Assembly (NCBI GenBank): GCA_007128075.1
Contig: SKYD01000152.1
Span: forward strand, 1 to 20,113
DNA: 20,113 bases
Source of the DNA: Thiorhodovibrio sp.
GTDB taxonomy: Bacteria > Pseudomonadota > Gammaproteobacteria > Chromatiales > Chromatiaceae
Direction: 5' to 3'
Part shown: positions 1 to 6,816 of the stretch, in pieces
How positions within the stretch are numbered: the stretch's first letter is position 1
How the letters are laid out: the number at the start of each line of letters is the position of its first letter
Notes under the pieces: generated by a model
What the model was told of the DNA's origin: nothing
Database searches by the model: none
What the model saw: the letters and a program-made list of their open reading frames with translations, nothing else
Program-made: the position numbers and the translations under genes

Positions 1-116
1 ACATGAAAAAACGCATCCCAAAACGATTTGGCTTCAGCGGCTTCTGATGTCGCATCCGCCCACTCATGGGCAAATTGCACGGCGCGGTCTTTGATCTCGT
101 TCCAGGAGAGTGGCAT
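1..116 (-). CDS. N-terminal fragment of an MmeI-like (type IIG) DNA methyltransferase
   Basis: Partial gene: only the first 38 codons are inside the window, and the reading frame runs off the left edge. The start is the ATG whose complement lies at 114-116. The peptide begins MPLSWNEIKDRAVQFAHEW and continues with Glu/Ala-rich and Phe/Trp-rich residues (EAKSFWDAFFH). This resembles the N-terminal helical domain of MmeI-like class I DNA methyltransferases, which often carry both restriction and modification activity in one chain. The call rests on recognition of this short N-terminus; the catalytic motifs are outside the window. It lies downstream of the SDR gene on the same strand, with a strong stem-loop in the gap. 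Family-level confidence is moderate, and the activity cannot be judged. Confidence 0.6.
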   Translation of the reverse strand, partial: MPLSWNEIKDRAVQFAHEWADATSEAAEAKSFWDAFFH

Positions 117-145
117 GGTTTTTTTGGTGAACAGTGACAAGCCCT

Positions 146-168
146 TGCCGCATCTAATTGATGCGGCA
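146..168. other. Stem-loop between the SDR and methyltransferase genes
   Basis: TGCCGCATC (146-154) and GATGCGGCA (160-168) are perfect 9-base inverted arms around the loop TAATT. An outer GTGAC (134-138) could also pair with GTCAC (169-173), leaving a one-sided bulge. It sits just beyond the stop of the minus-strand SDR gene and before the minus-strand methyltransferase start. It lacks a T-run in either direction, so it is not a classical Rho-independent terminator. It could end or process transcription, or attenuate the downstream gene. Confidence 0.4.
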
Positions 169-181
169 GTCACGCTATGAT

Positions 182-1093
182 TTAAAGCGTCGCCAGATAG
201 AGCGGCACCTGCGCCTCAACCGCTGTGGGATGGATCCCCAGTTCTAACAGCCCATTATGTCCAGTACACAAGCTATCGAATTGCAAGGCGCGGTAGGTAT
301 CGAGTGAGAACGGCTGACCAGGCAGATAGCCCAGCAATCGCGCTTGCCATTGCCCTGCTTTTTCATTGAGTGGAATAATCTTGACCCAACGACCGCGACA
401 ATTTGCAGTATAGGCAACAATTTCATGTAGCGTCATCACCTGCGGTCCGCAAAGATCCAGCCGCGTTCCGAGATGATTGGGATCATCTAAGGCGCGCACC
501 ATCGCCTCGGCAACATCGCCCACCCACACCGGAGCAAATCGTGTTTCAGCACAGGCCAGTGGAAACAGCCCTGGAGTGAGGTCGAGCAGCCGCGCAAAGC
601 GGGTAAACAGATGATCGCCTTGCCCAAAGATTACCGATGGACGCAAACACAGCGCGCCGAGTCCGGCGGCATTGAGTGCGACCGCCTCGCCAGCGGCCTT
701 GGTGCGTTGATACTGACTGTGCTCGCTGCTATCCTCGGCACCCAGCGCGCTAAGATGCCAATAGCGCGATACACCTGCGGCCTGGGCAGCGGCGACGATG
801 CGTTCGACAAGATCAACATGCAGCGTCTGAAAGCGGGTGCGCGGTGTTTCGTTTAAGATGCCGATGAGATTCACCACCAGCTCGCAGCCGCGCACACAAT
901 CAGCCAGGGTTGCTGCATCAAGCTGGCGCGGAACAGTGACCAATTCCACTTCGGGATAGAGCTTGAGCTCGCGGTGACGGTGCGGATAGCGCGTCGGCAC
1001 CCGGCACTGAAAACCAGCGTGGCGCAGACGATGCAAGAGCGCGTGACCGACAAATCCAGTGCCACCAAAAAGACAAGCGCGTGGTTTTTTCAT
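182..1093 (-). CDS. NAD(P)-binding atypical SDR, NDUFA9-like epimerase/dehydratase family
   Basis: 303-residue Rossmann protein. The N-terminal nucleotide-binding motif GGTGFVG is at residues 10-16. The SDR Tyr-x3-Lys pair is visible as Y128-QRT-K132. The overall pattern (NLIGIL near 75-80, HLSALGA near 113-119, RPSVIFGQGD) matches the NAD-dependent epimerase/NDUFA9-like branch of atypical short-chain dehydrogenases. Some members bind complex I or act in sugar or quinone metabolism; the substrate here is unknown. The start is an ATG with an AGGA about 12 bases upstream. It is divergent from bpt. NDUFA9 homologues are complex I accessory proteins in mitochondria, but nothing here ties this gene to the Nuo-like cluster downstream beyond proximity. 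Confidence 0.8.
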   Translation of the reverse strand: MKKPRACLFGGTGFVGHALLHRLRHAGFQCRVPTRYPHRHRELKLYPEVELVTVPRQLDAATLADCVRGCELVVNLIGILNETPRTRFQTLHVDLVERIVAAAQAAGVSRYWHLSALGAEDSSEHSQYQRTKAAGEAVALNAAGLGALCLRPSVIFGQGDHLFTRFARLLDLTPGLFPLACAETRFAPVWVGDVAEAMVRALDDPNHLGTRLDLCGPQVMTLHEIVAYTANCRGRWVKIIPLNEKAGQWQARLLGYLPGQPFSLDTYRALQFDSLCTGHNGLLELGIHPTAVEAQVPLYLATL

Positions 1094-1213
1094 CGTGTAT
1101 GTTATCCTGCGACAGAAGTCGATTGTTTGAAAAACAAATTGATGTATTGATCGATCATCATCTGTAAAAATTCAACACCGTGATCGGCAATGCCAGCAGC
1201 ACACATGCTACAC

Positions 1214-1219
1214 TATAAT
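1214..1219 (+). promoter_or_regulatory. Candidate -10 box upstream of bpt
   Basis: A perfect TATAAT lies about 45 bases before the bpt ATG in the 171-base divergent gap (1094-1264). No good -35 hexamer is found at 16-18 bases upstream, so activity is uncertain. The same gap holds a 10-base palindrome, TGATCGATCA (1148-1157), and an inverted repeat TTGTTT-GAA-AAACAA, either of which could be an operator. Confidence 0.35.
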
Positions 1220-1264
1220 AGCGTTGACGATTGTACGCAGTGAATTTGTCTACCAAATGAAACG

Positions 1265-2011
1265 ATGAAGCAACCGAAATACACCAGTGATTTACCGCTG
1301 TATCTCACCCACAGCCATCCCTGTTCTTATCTGGAAGGGTATCAGGCACGCACTCTGTTTGTCGATCCCCGCGCCGAGATTGATGTCCATCGCGCCGAGT
1401 GGTTGCAGCAGATTGGGTTTAGACGCAGCGGCGGTCATTATTATCGCCCCGCTTGCCGGCACTGTCACAGTTGCGTGCCAGTGCGCGTTCCCGTCGCTGA
1501 CTTTGAGCCGAATCGCTCACAGCGGCGCAATCTAAAACGCAACGCCGATCTCCAGTTGATCGTGCGTCACGCTCAGTTTGATTATGAGCACTATCAGCTC
1601 TATGCACAGTATCTTCATGCCCGCCACAGCGATGGCGACATGATCGAAGACCTATCCCCCGGCAGTTACCAACGCTTTTTGCTTGCCCCCTGGGGTGGGC
1701 AGACATTATTGATGGAATGGCGCTGGCATGGCGAGCTGGTGGCGGTGGCAGTGGCCGATTGTTTTGCGGATGGTCTATCAGCGGTCTATACCTTTTTCTC
1801 GCCCGATCATGCCCCACGCGCCCCTGGCACGCTTGCCATTCTGACTCAAATCCACGAAGCGCGGCGGTTGGGGCTGAGTTATCTGTATCTTGGCTATTGG
1901 ATCAGCGGCAGCCGCAAAATGAGTTACAAACAACAGTTTCGCCCCTTAGAAACCTGGGATGGGCGAGTTTGGCAGCGGCTTGAGCGCCATCAATCCGCCC
2001 CCTCGGCATAA
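1265..2011 (+). CDS. bpt: Aspartate/glutamate leucyltransferase (bacterial Ate1-type aminoacyl-tRNA-protein transferase)
   Basis: 248 residues, the usual length for the bacterial family. It shows the N-terminal CSYLEGYQARTLFVDP block, the RRSGGHYYRPACRHCHSC segment with paired cysteines, and the QRRNLKRN basic stretch. The C-terminal GNAT-like part includes the YLYLGYWISGSRKMSYK signature. The family transfers leucine from Leu-tRNA to N-terminal acidic residues of proteins and so marks them for ClpS/ClpAP degradation (N-degron pathway); it is cytosolic. The start is the ATG at 1265. No strong Shine-Dalgarno is seen, and a nearby ATG at 1258 is out of frame. Its 3' end overlaps the convergent cupin gene by 22 bases. 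Confidence 0.93.
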   Translation: MKQPKYTSDLPLYLTHSHPCSYLEGYQARTLFVDPRAEIDVHRAEWLQQIGFRRSGGHYYRPACRHCHSCVPVRVPVADFEPNRSQRRNLKRNADLQLIVRHAQFDYEHYQLYAQYLHARHSDGDMIEDLSPGSYQRFLLAPWGGQTLLMEWRWHGELVAVAVADCFADGLSAVYTFFSPDHAPRAPGTLAILTQIHEARRLGLSYLYLGYWISGSRKMSYKQQFRPLETWDGRVWQRLERHQSAPSA

Positions 2012-2355
2012 GCACGAATTAGTTTCACTGGCGTGCCAAAGAACGCCAGCACCGTCAGATCTTCCTGGATATCAAAAAAGGCATGATCACAGGCAGCACG
2101 GACATACATCAGTGTTCCTGGTGCCACCTGATGATCCTGCTCACCAACCCGCAGATGCGCCCGCCCTTCAAGTACCAGATACAGCTCATCTTCCTCATGG
2201 GCACTGGCCATATCTTTCGCCCCCACTGGCAGATGATAGATCGAACAGGACAACGACGGAGTACGCAAAAATTCTTTTAGCGACACTGCGTTCCGATCCA
2301 CATTGGCAGTCAATTCAGCCAGTTGAAACACCAGCCAATCTGATTCATCAGCCAT
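1990..2355 (-). CDS. Small cupin-domain protein
   Basis: 121-residue single-domain cupin. Motif 1 is seen around H53-EED-E57 followed by LYLVLEG, and motif 2 around APGTLMYV with H91. These give a plausible His/Glu metal site (H53, E55 or E57, H91). Cupins of this size may be mononuclear metal enzymes or small-molecule sensors; the substrate cannot be read from the sequence. An AGGAG lies 10 bases before the ATG. It follows the CysN-APS kinase gene by 27 bases on the same strand, so the two are probably co-transcribed. The gene ends inside the 3' end of bpt on the other strand. Confidence 0.85.
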   Translation of the reverse strand: MADESDWLVFQLAELTANVDRNAVSLKEFLRTPSLSCSIYHLPVGAKDMASAHEEDELYLVLEGRAHLRVGEQDHQVAPGTLMYVRAACDHAFFDIQEDLTVLAFFGTPVKLIRAYAEGAD

Positions 2356-2382
2356 CTTTTAACAACTCCTAAAAATTCATCA

Positions 2383-4131
2383 TTAAATCATCTCGCGCTG
2401 GCGTAAAACTGCGATTACCTGCGCGGCGAGTGTTTCGGGGCTGCTGCGTTCATCCGCACACAGATGCAGCTCAGGGGTTTCGGGTGGCTCGTAAGGGCTG
2501 CCGATGCCGGTAAAATTGGGCAGTTGGCCGCTGCGTGCCTTGCGATACAGTCCCTTAGGATCCCGCGCCTCGCATACAGCCAGCGGGGCATCGACAAAAA
2601 TTTCGATAAACTCACCCGCCGTCTGTCGCTCCCGCGCCAGTTTGCGCTCACTGCGAAACGGCGAGATAAAGCTCACCAGAGTAATCAGCCCGGCATCGGT
2701 CATCAGCCGCGCAACCTCAGCAACGCGGCGAATATTCTCCACCCGATCCTCATCGGTAAACCCCAGATCACGATTCAGCCCATGGCGTACATTATCACCA
2801 TCGAGCAACATTGTATGATGCCCCATCGCGTGCAGTTGCTGCTCGACTAAATCGGCAATGGTCGATTTGCCTGATCCTGACAAGCCCGTAAACCACAGCA
2901 CACAAGGGCGTTGCTGTTTGGTTTCCGCTCGCGCCTGCTTATCGATCTTCATCGCCTGCCAATGGATGTTCGAGGCGCGGCGCAAGGCAAAGTTGATCAG
3001 CCCACAGCCGACCTTGGCCTCGGTGACAGGATCAAGCACCACAAAACTGCCGGTGTGACGATTGACAGTGTAAGGATCAAAGGGTAGTGCCTGATCGAGC
3101 GCGATATTACACAGTGCAATCGCCGAGCGTGACAGCGATTTTGCCGCCACATGCTCAAGCGTCGAGACATTGACCTGGTGTTTGATCTCGGTAATCTGAG
3201 CATTGACTGTGGTGGTGCCGGTACGCAATGCATAGGTGCGCCCTGGCAACAGCGGCGATTCGCCAAGCCAGATCAGATGCGCGGCAAACTGATCGGCGAC
3301 CTCAGCGCGTTGTTCGGCGGCAACGAGCAGATCGCCGCATTTGAGATCAACTGCGGCATCGAGGATTAGCGTTGTCGCTGCATCACCATTGGTGATGAGT
3401 TGGGTTAGGGTGGCAGTTTGTCCCGCAGGCAGTGCCGCCAGCCGATCACCGACCTGCACTGCACCACCCACGAGAGAGCCGGTGACGCGATGCGCTTTCG
3501 CATCGACATTCTGCACCACAAACCGCGCCGGATGTGCAGCATCATGGCGACGAATCTCCATGTTGTGCAGATGTTCGAGCAAGGTGGCACCCTGATACCA
3601 GGGCATCGCCGAGGAACGCTGGGCGACATGATCGCCATGCTGTGACGAAATCGGCACGCATCGAACCGAAGGCGCACCCATCTGTGCAGCAAATTCATGG
3701 TAGGCGGCAGCGATGGATTCATAACGCCCCCGATCCCAATCCACCCGCTCCATCTGATCCACCGCCAGCAGCAGATGCCCAACCCCTAAGCGGGCTAACA
3801 GATGGCTGTGCTGCCGGGTTTGTTCTAGCACACCGTGACGGGCATCGACCACCACCACCGCGCTATCAGCCGTCGCGGCATTGGCAATGAAAGTTTCAAG
3901 ATCGTCGTTTTGCCCACAACAATCTGCCACCAAAAATTGCGCCCGCGCAGTGGCAAAACAGTGGTAAGGCTTAGCAAGCTCGCTGCCTAAATTTTGGCTG
4001 GCATCGCGCAGCCAGTGCAACAGCGACACCTCTGGCACTGCGCCACAGATGAGTAACCGCCGCAACGGTTGGCTGCTGTGAAGTGATGCCGCAATCTCAG
4101 CAAGCATAAGCTCTTGGGTAGTGACGAACAT
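2383..4131 (-). CDS. cysNC-like: CysN-like/APS kinase fusion with a degenerate GTPase domain
   Basis: 582 residues from the ATG at 4131, which has a GGAG 12 bases upstream; an in-frame TTG at 4149 is an alternative start. The C-terminal part (about 408-582) is a complete-looking APS kinase: P-loop GLSGSGKST at 416-424, DGDNVRHGLN, FISPFRSER at 488-496 and KGLYRKARSG at 526-535. That domain phosphorylates APS to PAPS with ATP. The N-terminal part aligns with CysN, the GTPase subunit of ATP sulfurylase, but its nucleotide site is broken. The expected GxxxxGKS is CGAVPEVSLL near 29-38, the switch I segment is missing, DTPGH reads DCCGQ near 70, and NKMD reads DQME near 125. The EF-Tu-like beta domains (from about 200) remain. 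The protein is some tens of residues shorter than usual fused CysNC. No cysD is adjacent. It is probably an APS kinase with a structural or regulatory pseudo-GTPase arm. Confidence 0.85.
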   Translation of the reverse strand: MFVTTQELMLAEIAASLHSSQPLRRLLICGAVPEVSLLHWLRDASQNLGSELAKPYHCFATARAQFLVADCCGQNDDLETFIANAATADSAVVVVDARHGVLEQTRQHSHLLARLGVGHLLLAVDQMERVDWDRGRYESIAAAYHEFAAQMGAPSVRCVPISSQHGDHVAQRSSAMPWYQGATLLEHLHNMEIRRHDAAHPARFVVQNVDAKAHRVTGSLVGGAVQVGDRLAALPAGQTATLTQLITNGDAATTLILDAAVDLKCGDLLVAAEQRAEVADQFAAHLIWLGESPLLPGRTYALRTGTTTVNAQITEIKHQVNVSTLEHVAAKSLSRSAIALCNIALDQALPFDPYTVNRHTGSFVVLDPVTEAKVGCGLINFALRRASNIHWQAMKIDKQARAETKQQRPCVLWFTGLSGSGKSTIADLVEQQLHAMGHHTMLLDGDNVRHGLNRDLGFTDEDRVENIRRVAEVARLMTDAGLITLVSFISPFRSERKLARERQTAGEFIEIFVDAPLAVCEARDPKGLYRKARSGQLPNFTGIGSPYEPPETPELHLCADERSSPETLAAQVIAVLRQREMI

Positions 4132-4189
4132 AAAAAATCTAAACTCCAAAATCGCGTATTATTGAGCAATGCAGCAATGCCCGCGCATC

Positions 4190-4205
4190 ACTGGCGTGCG
4201 CCAGT
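4190..4205. promoter_or_regulatory. Dyad-symmetric operator candidate
   Basis: ACTGGCG-TG-CGCCAGT is a perfect inverted repeat with 7-base arms and a 2-base centre. It lies about 60-75 bases upstream of the ATG of the cysNC-like gene. The 2-base centre is too tight for a stable hairpin, so a dimeric regulator binding site is more likely than an RNA element. No regulator gene is in the window. Confidence 0.35.
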
Positions 4206-4343
4206 TGATACGGGGAATCCGGTGGTCTGTTGGTGAGTTGAGCGGCGACCATCGCCTAATACACTCCAGCGCAGATTGTTTTTTTGAATCTCAAAAAGGC
4301 TGGATTCCCTGCCCCTTGAAATGGAGTTGTTTATAAGCTGGTG

Positions 4344-4372
4344 TTGATCTAAGTGCTCAAGAGCTTTAGTAT
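4344..4372 (+). promoter_or_regulatory. Candidate sigma-70 promoter for the Nuo-like operon
   Basis: TTGATC (4344-4349) and TAGTAT (4367-4372) are separated by 17 bases, each matching 4 of 6 consensus positions. Initiation would fall near 4379, giving a leader of roughly 55 bases before the ATG at 4435. This is prediction by eye only. Confidence 0.35.
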
Positions 4373-4434
4373 AGCGACATTTCAAGCTGTTTTGTAGTCT
4401 GAACAAAATCGCCCTACACTCCCCAGTAAGAAAC

Positions 4435-5091
4435 ATGACACAAATTGATATGAAACCAGAATTGCAACCACGGCGGGTCACTGGTCCCGATGGCATCGAG
4501 TTCGATGTTGAACCGCTGCGCGATTATTATTGTCCAGAGTTGCCCAAGGTCGAGCCACCAGCGTATCTGCGTATCGTCGAGGATTTGTTTAACTGGGCGC
4601 GTGCCGAATCTTTATGGATTTTGGGCTTTGGTACCGGTTGTGGGGCGATTGAGATGCGCCCGTTGATGACTCCACGCTTTGATGCTTATCGCTATGGCAT
4701 TCAGTGGCGGGCGACTCCGCGCCAGGCGAATCTGTTTGTGATTTCGGGGTATCTGTCGGTGAAAACACTCAAACGGGTGATTCGCTCTTATGAACAGATG
4801 CAAAATCCCAAGTATGTGGTTGGCTTAGGTTCGTGTACCATCAATGGCGGCATGTATTGGGATTCGTACAACACCATCAAGCGGCTGGATGACTATCTGC
4901 CGGTCGATGTCTATATCGCTGGCTGTATGCCGCGTCCTGAGTCGCTGCTTGCTGGCTTTGAAGAGCTTAAACGCCTGATTCGTCAAGGAAAATGCGAAGG
5001 CGGGAATCTGTATGCTGAGAATTTTGACTGGTATAAGGCGAATCAAAAGCGCGTGATTCACGACTGGGACATGCCTGACTACAATTGGTGA
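4435..5091 (+). CDS. NuoB-like Fe-S subunit with an altered N2 site
   Basis: 218 residues. The NuoB/PSST fold signature is clear: GTGCGAIEM at 67-75, TPRQANLFVISGYLS, QNPKYVVGLGSC around C134, and VDVYIAGCMPRPESL around C164. In complex I this subunit carries cluster N2, held by a tandem Cys-Cys plus two later cysteines. Here the pair reads C69-G70, so the second tandem cysteine is missing; C134 and C164 are kept. C33 (YYCPEL) is a possible substitute ligand. The lost residue is not the one lost in group 4 hydrogenase small subunits, where the cysteine before the IE is kept. It is the first gene of a tight run, and the next gene starts 6 bases after its stop. The ATG at 4435 has only a weak ribosome site; the ATG at 4450 is an alternative. 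Likely role: electron transfer between the ferredoxin-like subunit and the NuoD-like subunit. Confidence 0.88.
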   Translation: MTQIDMKPELQPRRVTGPDGIEFDVEPLRDYYCPELPKVEPPAYLRIVEDLFNWARAESLWILGFGTGCGAIEMRPLMTPRFDAYRYGIQWRATPRQANLFVISGYLSVKTLKRVIRSYEQMQNPKYVVGLGSCTINGGMYWDSYNTIKRLDDYLPVDVYIAGCMPRPESLLAGFEELKRLIRQGKCEGGNLYAENFDWYKANQKRVIHDWDMPDYNW

Positions 5092-5097
5092 TATTGG

Positions 5098-5631
5098 ATG
5101 CGTGATCTTTACGACAGACTCTCTGCCCTGTTTCCACTCGGCACCTTCACTGAGCAGCGCCCCGATCTGGCGTTTATTAGCCTAGAACCGGCGCAACTGC
5201 GCTCGGTGCTGTTGCATCTGCGGGATCGTGAGGGCTTTACTCATCTAGTGCTGCTGACAGCAGTGGATTGGCTCGAAGATGGGCAATTTCAGCTCACCTA
5301 TCTGCTCGCCAATCGCGCCCGCGCTTGTGATCTTGGGCTGCGGGTGCGCATTGACCGCGACCCTGCCAGTATGGACAGCATTCATGATCTATGGCCCACA
5401 GCAGCCACCTATCAGCGCGAATTGCGCGAGATGTTTGGAATTGATTTTCCAGACAGTCCGCGGCTACAAGACGATTTTATTCTCGAAGGCTGGCAGGAGA
5501 TTCCGCCTTATCGGCGCGATTTTGACACCTTGCGTTATGCGCGTGAGACTTTCAATGAGCGCCCGGGACGGGTTTCACTCGATCCCGCCACGCACATGCG
5601 CGACCAACCTCTAACGCCAAGTGGACGCTAA
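5098..5631 (+). CDS. NuoC-like (30 kDa) subunit
   Basis: 177 residues, close to stand-alone bacterial NuoC. The family signature spans about residues 94-142: IHDLWPTAATYQRELREMFG, then IDFPDSPRL, GWQEIPPYRRDF. In complex I this subunit scaffolds NuoB and NuoD at the quinone end of the peripheral arm and binds no cofactor. The gene sits between the NuoB-like gene (6 bases upstream) and the NuoD-like gene (3 bases downstream), which argues that the three form one module. The C-terminal tail after PPYRRDF is short and does not match the usual extension. No strong ribosome site is seen, so translation is probably coupled. Confidence 0.9.
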   Translation: MRDLYDRLSALFPLGTFTEQRPDLAFISLEPAQLRSVLLHLRDREGFTHLVLLTAVDWLEDGQFQLTYLLANRARACDLGLRVRIDRDPASMDSIHDLWPTAATYQRELREMFGIDFPDSPRLQDDFILEGWQEIPPYRRDFDTLRYARETFNERPGRVSLDPATHMRDQPLTPSGR

Positions 5632-5634
5632 CCC

Positions 5635-6813
5635 ATGGCATTGTTGACCCCTGATCGGAGCCAATATCCGGCTCTCAAACCCGATGGCACGCTCGACATT
5701 GATTTAAGCTCGGGCAAATATCTCAAACTGTGGCAAGGGCCACAGCATCCTGGCATCACTGGCAACATGTCGGTGGAGCTGACGGTGTGCGGCGATGAGG
5801 TCGTCGAGGGCAAAACCCATGTCGGCTATCTGCACCGTGGCTTTGAAAAGCTCATGGAGCGGCGCACCTTTATCCAGTGCTTTCCGATTGTGTGCCGCAT
5901 CTGTGTCCCTGAGCCAGATTTTAACGAATACTGTTTTGCCGCCGCGATTGAAGAGCTTGCTGGCTTGGAGGTTCCCGAGCGTGCCCACTGGATTCGCACC
6001 CTGATTCTCGAAATGGGGCGGATTAACAGCTATCTGATGTATCTCGGCGGTCAGGCTGGCTCGCTGGGGCTGGGGGTCATTGGTCAGTGGGCGACCTATG
6101 CCCGTGATGTGATGCTGGATCGTTTTGAGGAACTGACCGGCGGGCGGATTTATCACATGTTCATTTTGCCGGGCGGGGTGCGCGATGGGCTGCCCGAGGG
6201 TTTTGCCTCACGCATGGAAGCGACCTTGCGTGAACTTGAAACCGTGATGGCGGACATCTACGACACCATGTTCTGCAACGCGGTGTTCAAGCGCCGTACT
6301 GTCGGCAACGGCGTGATTGATCGGGCGTGGATTGATCCTTACGGGGTTACTGGTCCCAATGCCCGCGCTGCTGGTGTTGCCAAAGACCTACGCAAGGATA
6401 AACCCTATCTGGTGTATCCACAACTGGACTTTGAGCCAATTATTGGCACCGATTCCGATATGTACACCCGTGCTGATGTGCGGCGCCGCGATGTCTTGCT
6501 GTCGATTGATTTAATTCGCCAGCTTTTCGCCAAGATGCCAACGCAAGGCGCGGTTATGGCCGAGATACCCAATGTGCTGCATTGGACGATTCCACCTGGT
6601 GAAACTTACATTTGTGGCGAGTGCTCACGCGGTGAGTATGGCTATTATCTGGTCACCGATGGCAGCGGCTATCCACGACGGGTTAATGTGCGCGGTCCAT
6701 CCTATACCCATGCGATGGCGTTGTTGGAACGGATGATTGTCAATGCCAATATTGCTGATGTGGCCGCGCTGATGGTGTCGCTGCACACCTATCCGCCAGA
6801 GATTGAGAGATAA
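5635..6813 (+). CDS. NuoD-like (49 kDa) subunit with unusual cysteines
   Basis: 392 residues, about the length of NuoD. Clear family blocks are GPQHPG (35-40), HVGYLHRGFEKLMERRT (62-78), RGEYGYYLVTDGSGYP (332-347) and RVNVRGPSY. NuoD and [NiFe]-hydrogenase large subunits share this fold. Compared from memory with Thermus Nqo4, the quinone-site His of PQHPSTHG is Thr42 and the quinone Tyr is Val91. The stretch QCFPIVCRICVPE has cysteines at 82, 87 and 90; C90 falls where hydrogenases have the first active-site cysteine, but the second is Glu93. A further CxxC (C327, C330) occupies the segment where Nqo4 has PTESARGE. The C-terminal hydrogenase DPCxxC is absent. It is therefore neither a normal hydrogenase nor an ordinary quinone-reducing NuoD; it may bind a metal or another acceptor. 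Confidence 0.88.
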   Translation: MALLTPDRSQYPALKPDGTLDIDLSSGKYLKLWQGPQHPGITGNMSVELTVCGDEVVEGKTHVGYLHRGFEKLMERRTFIQCFPIVCRICVPEPDFNEYCFAAAIEELAGLEVPERAHWIRTLILEMGRINSYLMYLGGQAGSLGLGVIGQWATYARDVMLDRFEELTGGRIYHMFILPGGVRDGLPEGFASRMEATLRELETVMADIYDTMFCNAVFKRRTVGNGVIDRAWIDPYGVTGPNARAAGVAKDLRKDKPYLVYPQLDFEPIIGTDSDMYTRADVRRRDVLLSIDLIRQLFAKMPTQGAVMAEIPNVLHWTIPPGETYICGECSRGEYGYYLVTDGSGYPRRVNVRGPSYTHAMALLERMIVNANIADVAALMVSLHTYPPEIER

Positions 6814-6816
6814 GCC

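Larger units (their letters stand above)
4132..4434. promoter_or_regulatory. Divergent intergenic control region
   Basis: About 300 bases with no supported gene, lying between the cysNC-like gene (leftward) and the NuoB-like gene (rightward). It holds a dyad at 4190-4205 and a promoter-like pair at 4344-4372, listed separately. The composition is more AT-rich near the right end. A short minus-strand open frame here has no recognisable protein features. Confidence 0.6.

Noticed and set aside
4188..4496. 102-codon minus-strand open frame across the divergent control region
   Set aside because: It overlaps the clear NuoB-like coding start, has no protein-family features and no ribosome site.
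5635..6813. Calling the NuoD-like protein a [NiFe] hydrogenase large subunit
   Set aside because: It has only one of the two N-terminal CxxC cysteines and no C-terminal DPCxxC, and no maturation genes are nearby.
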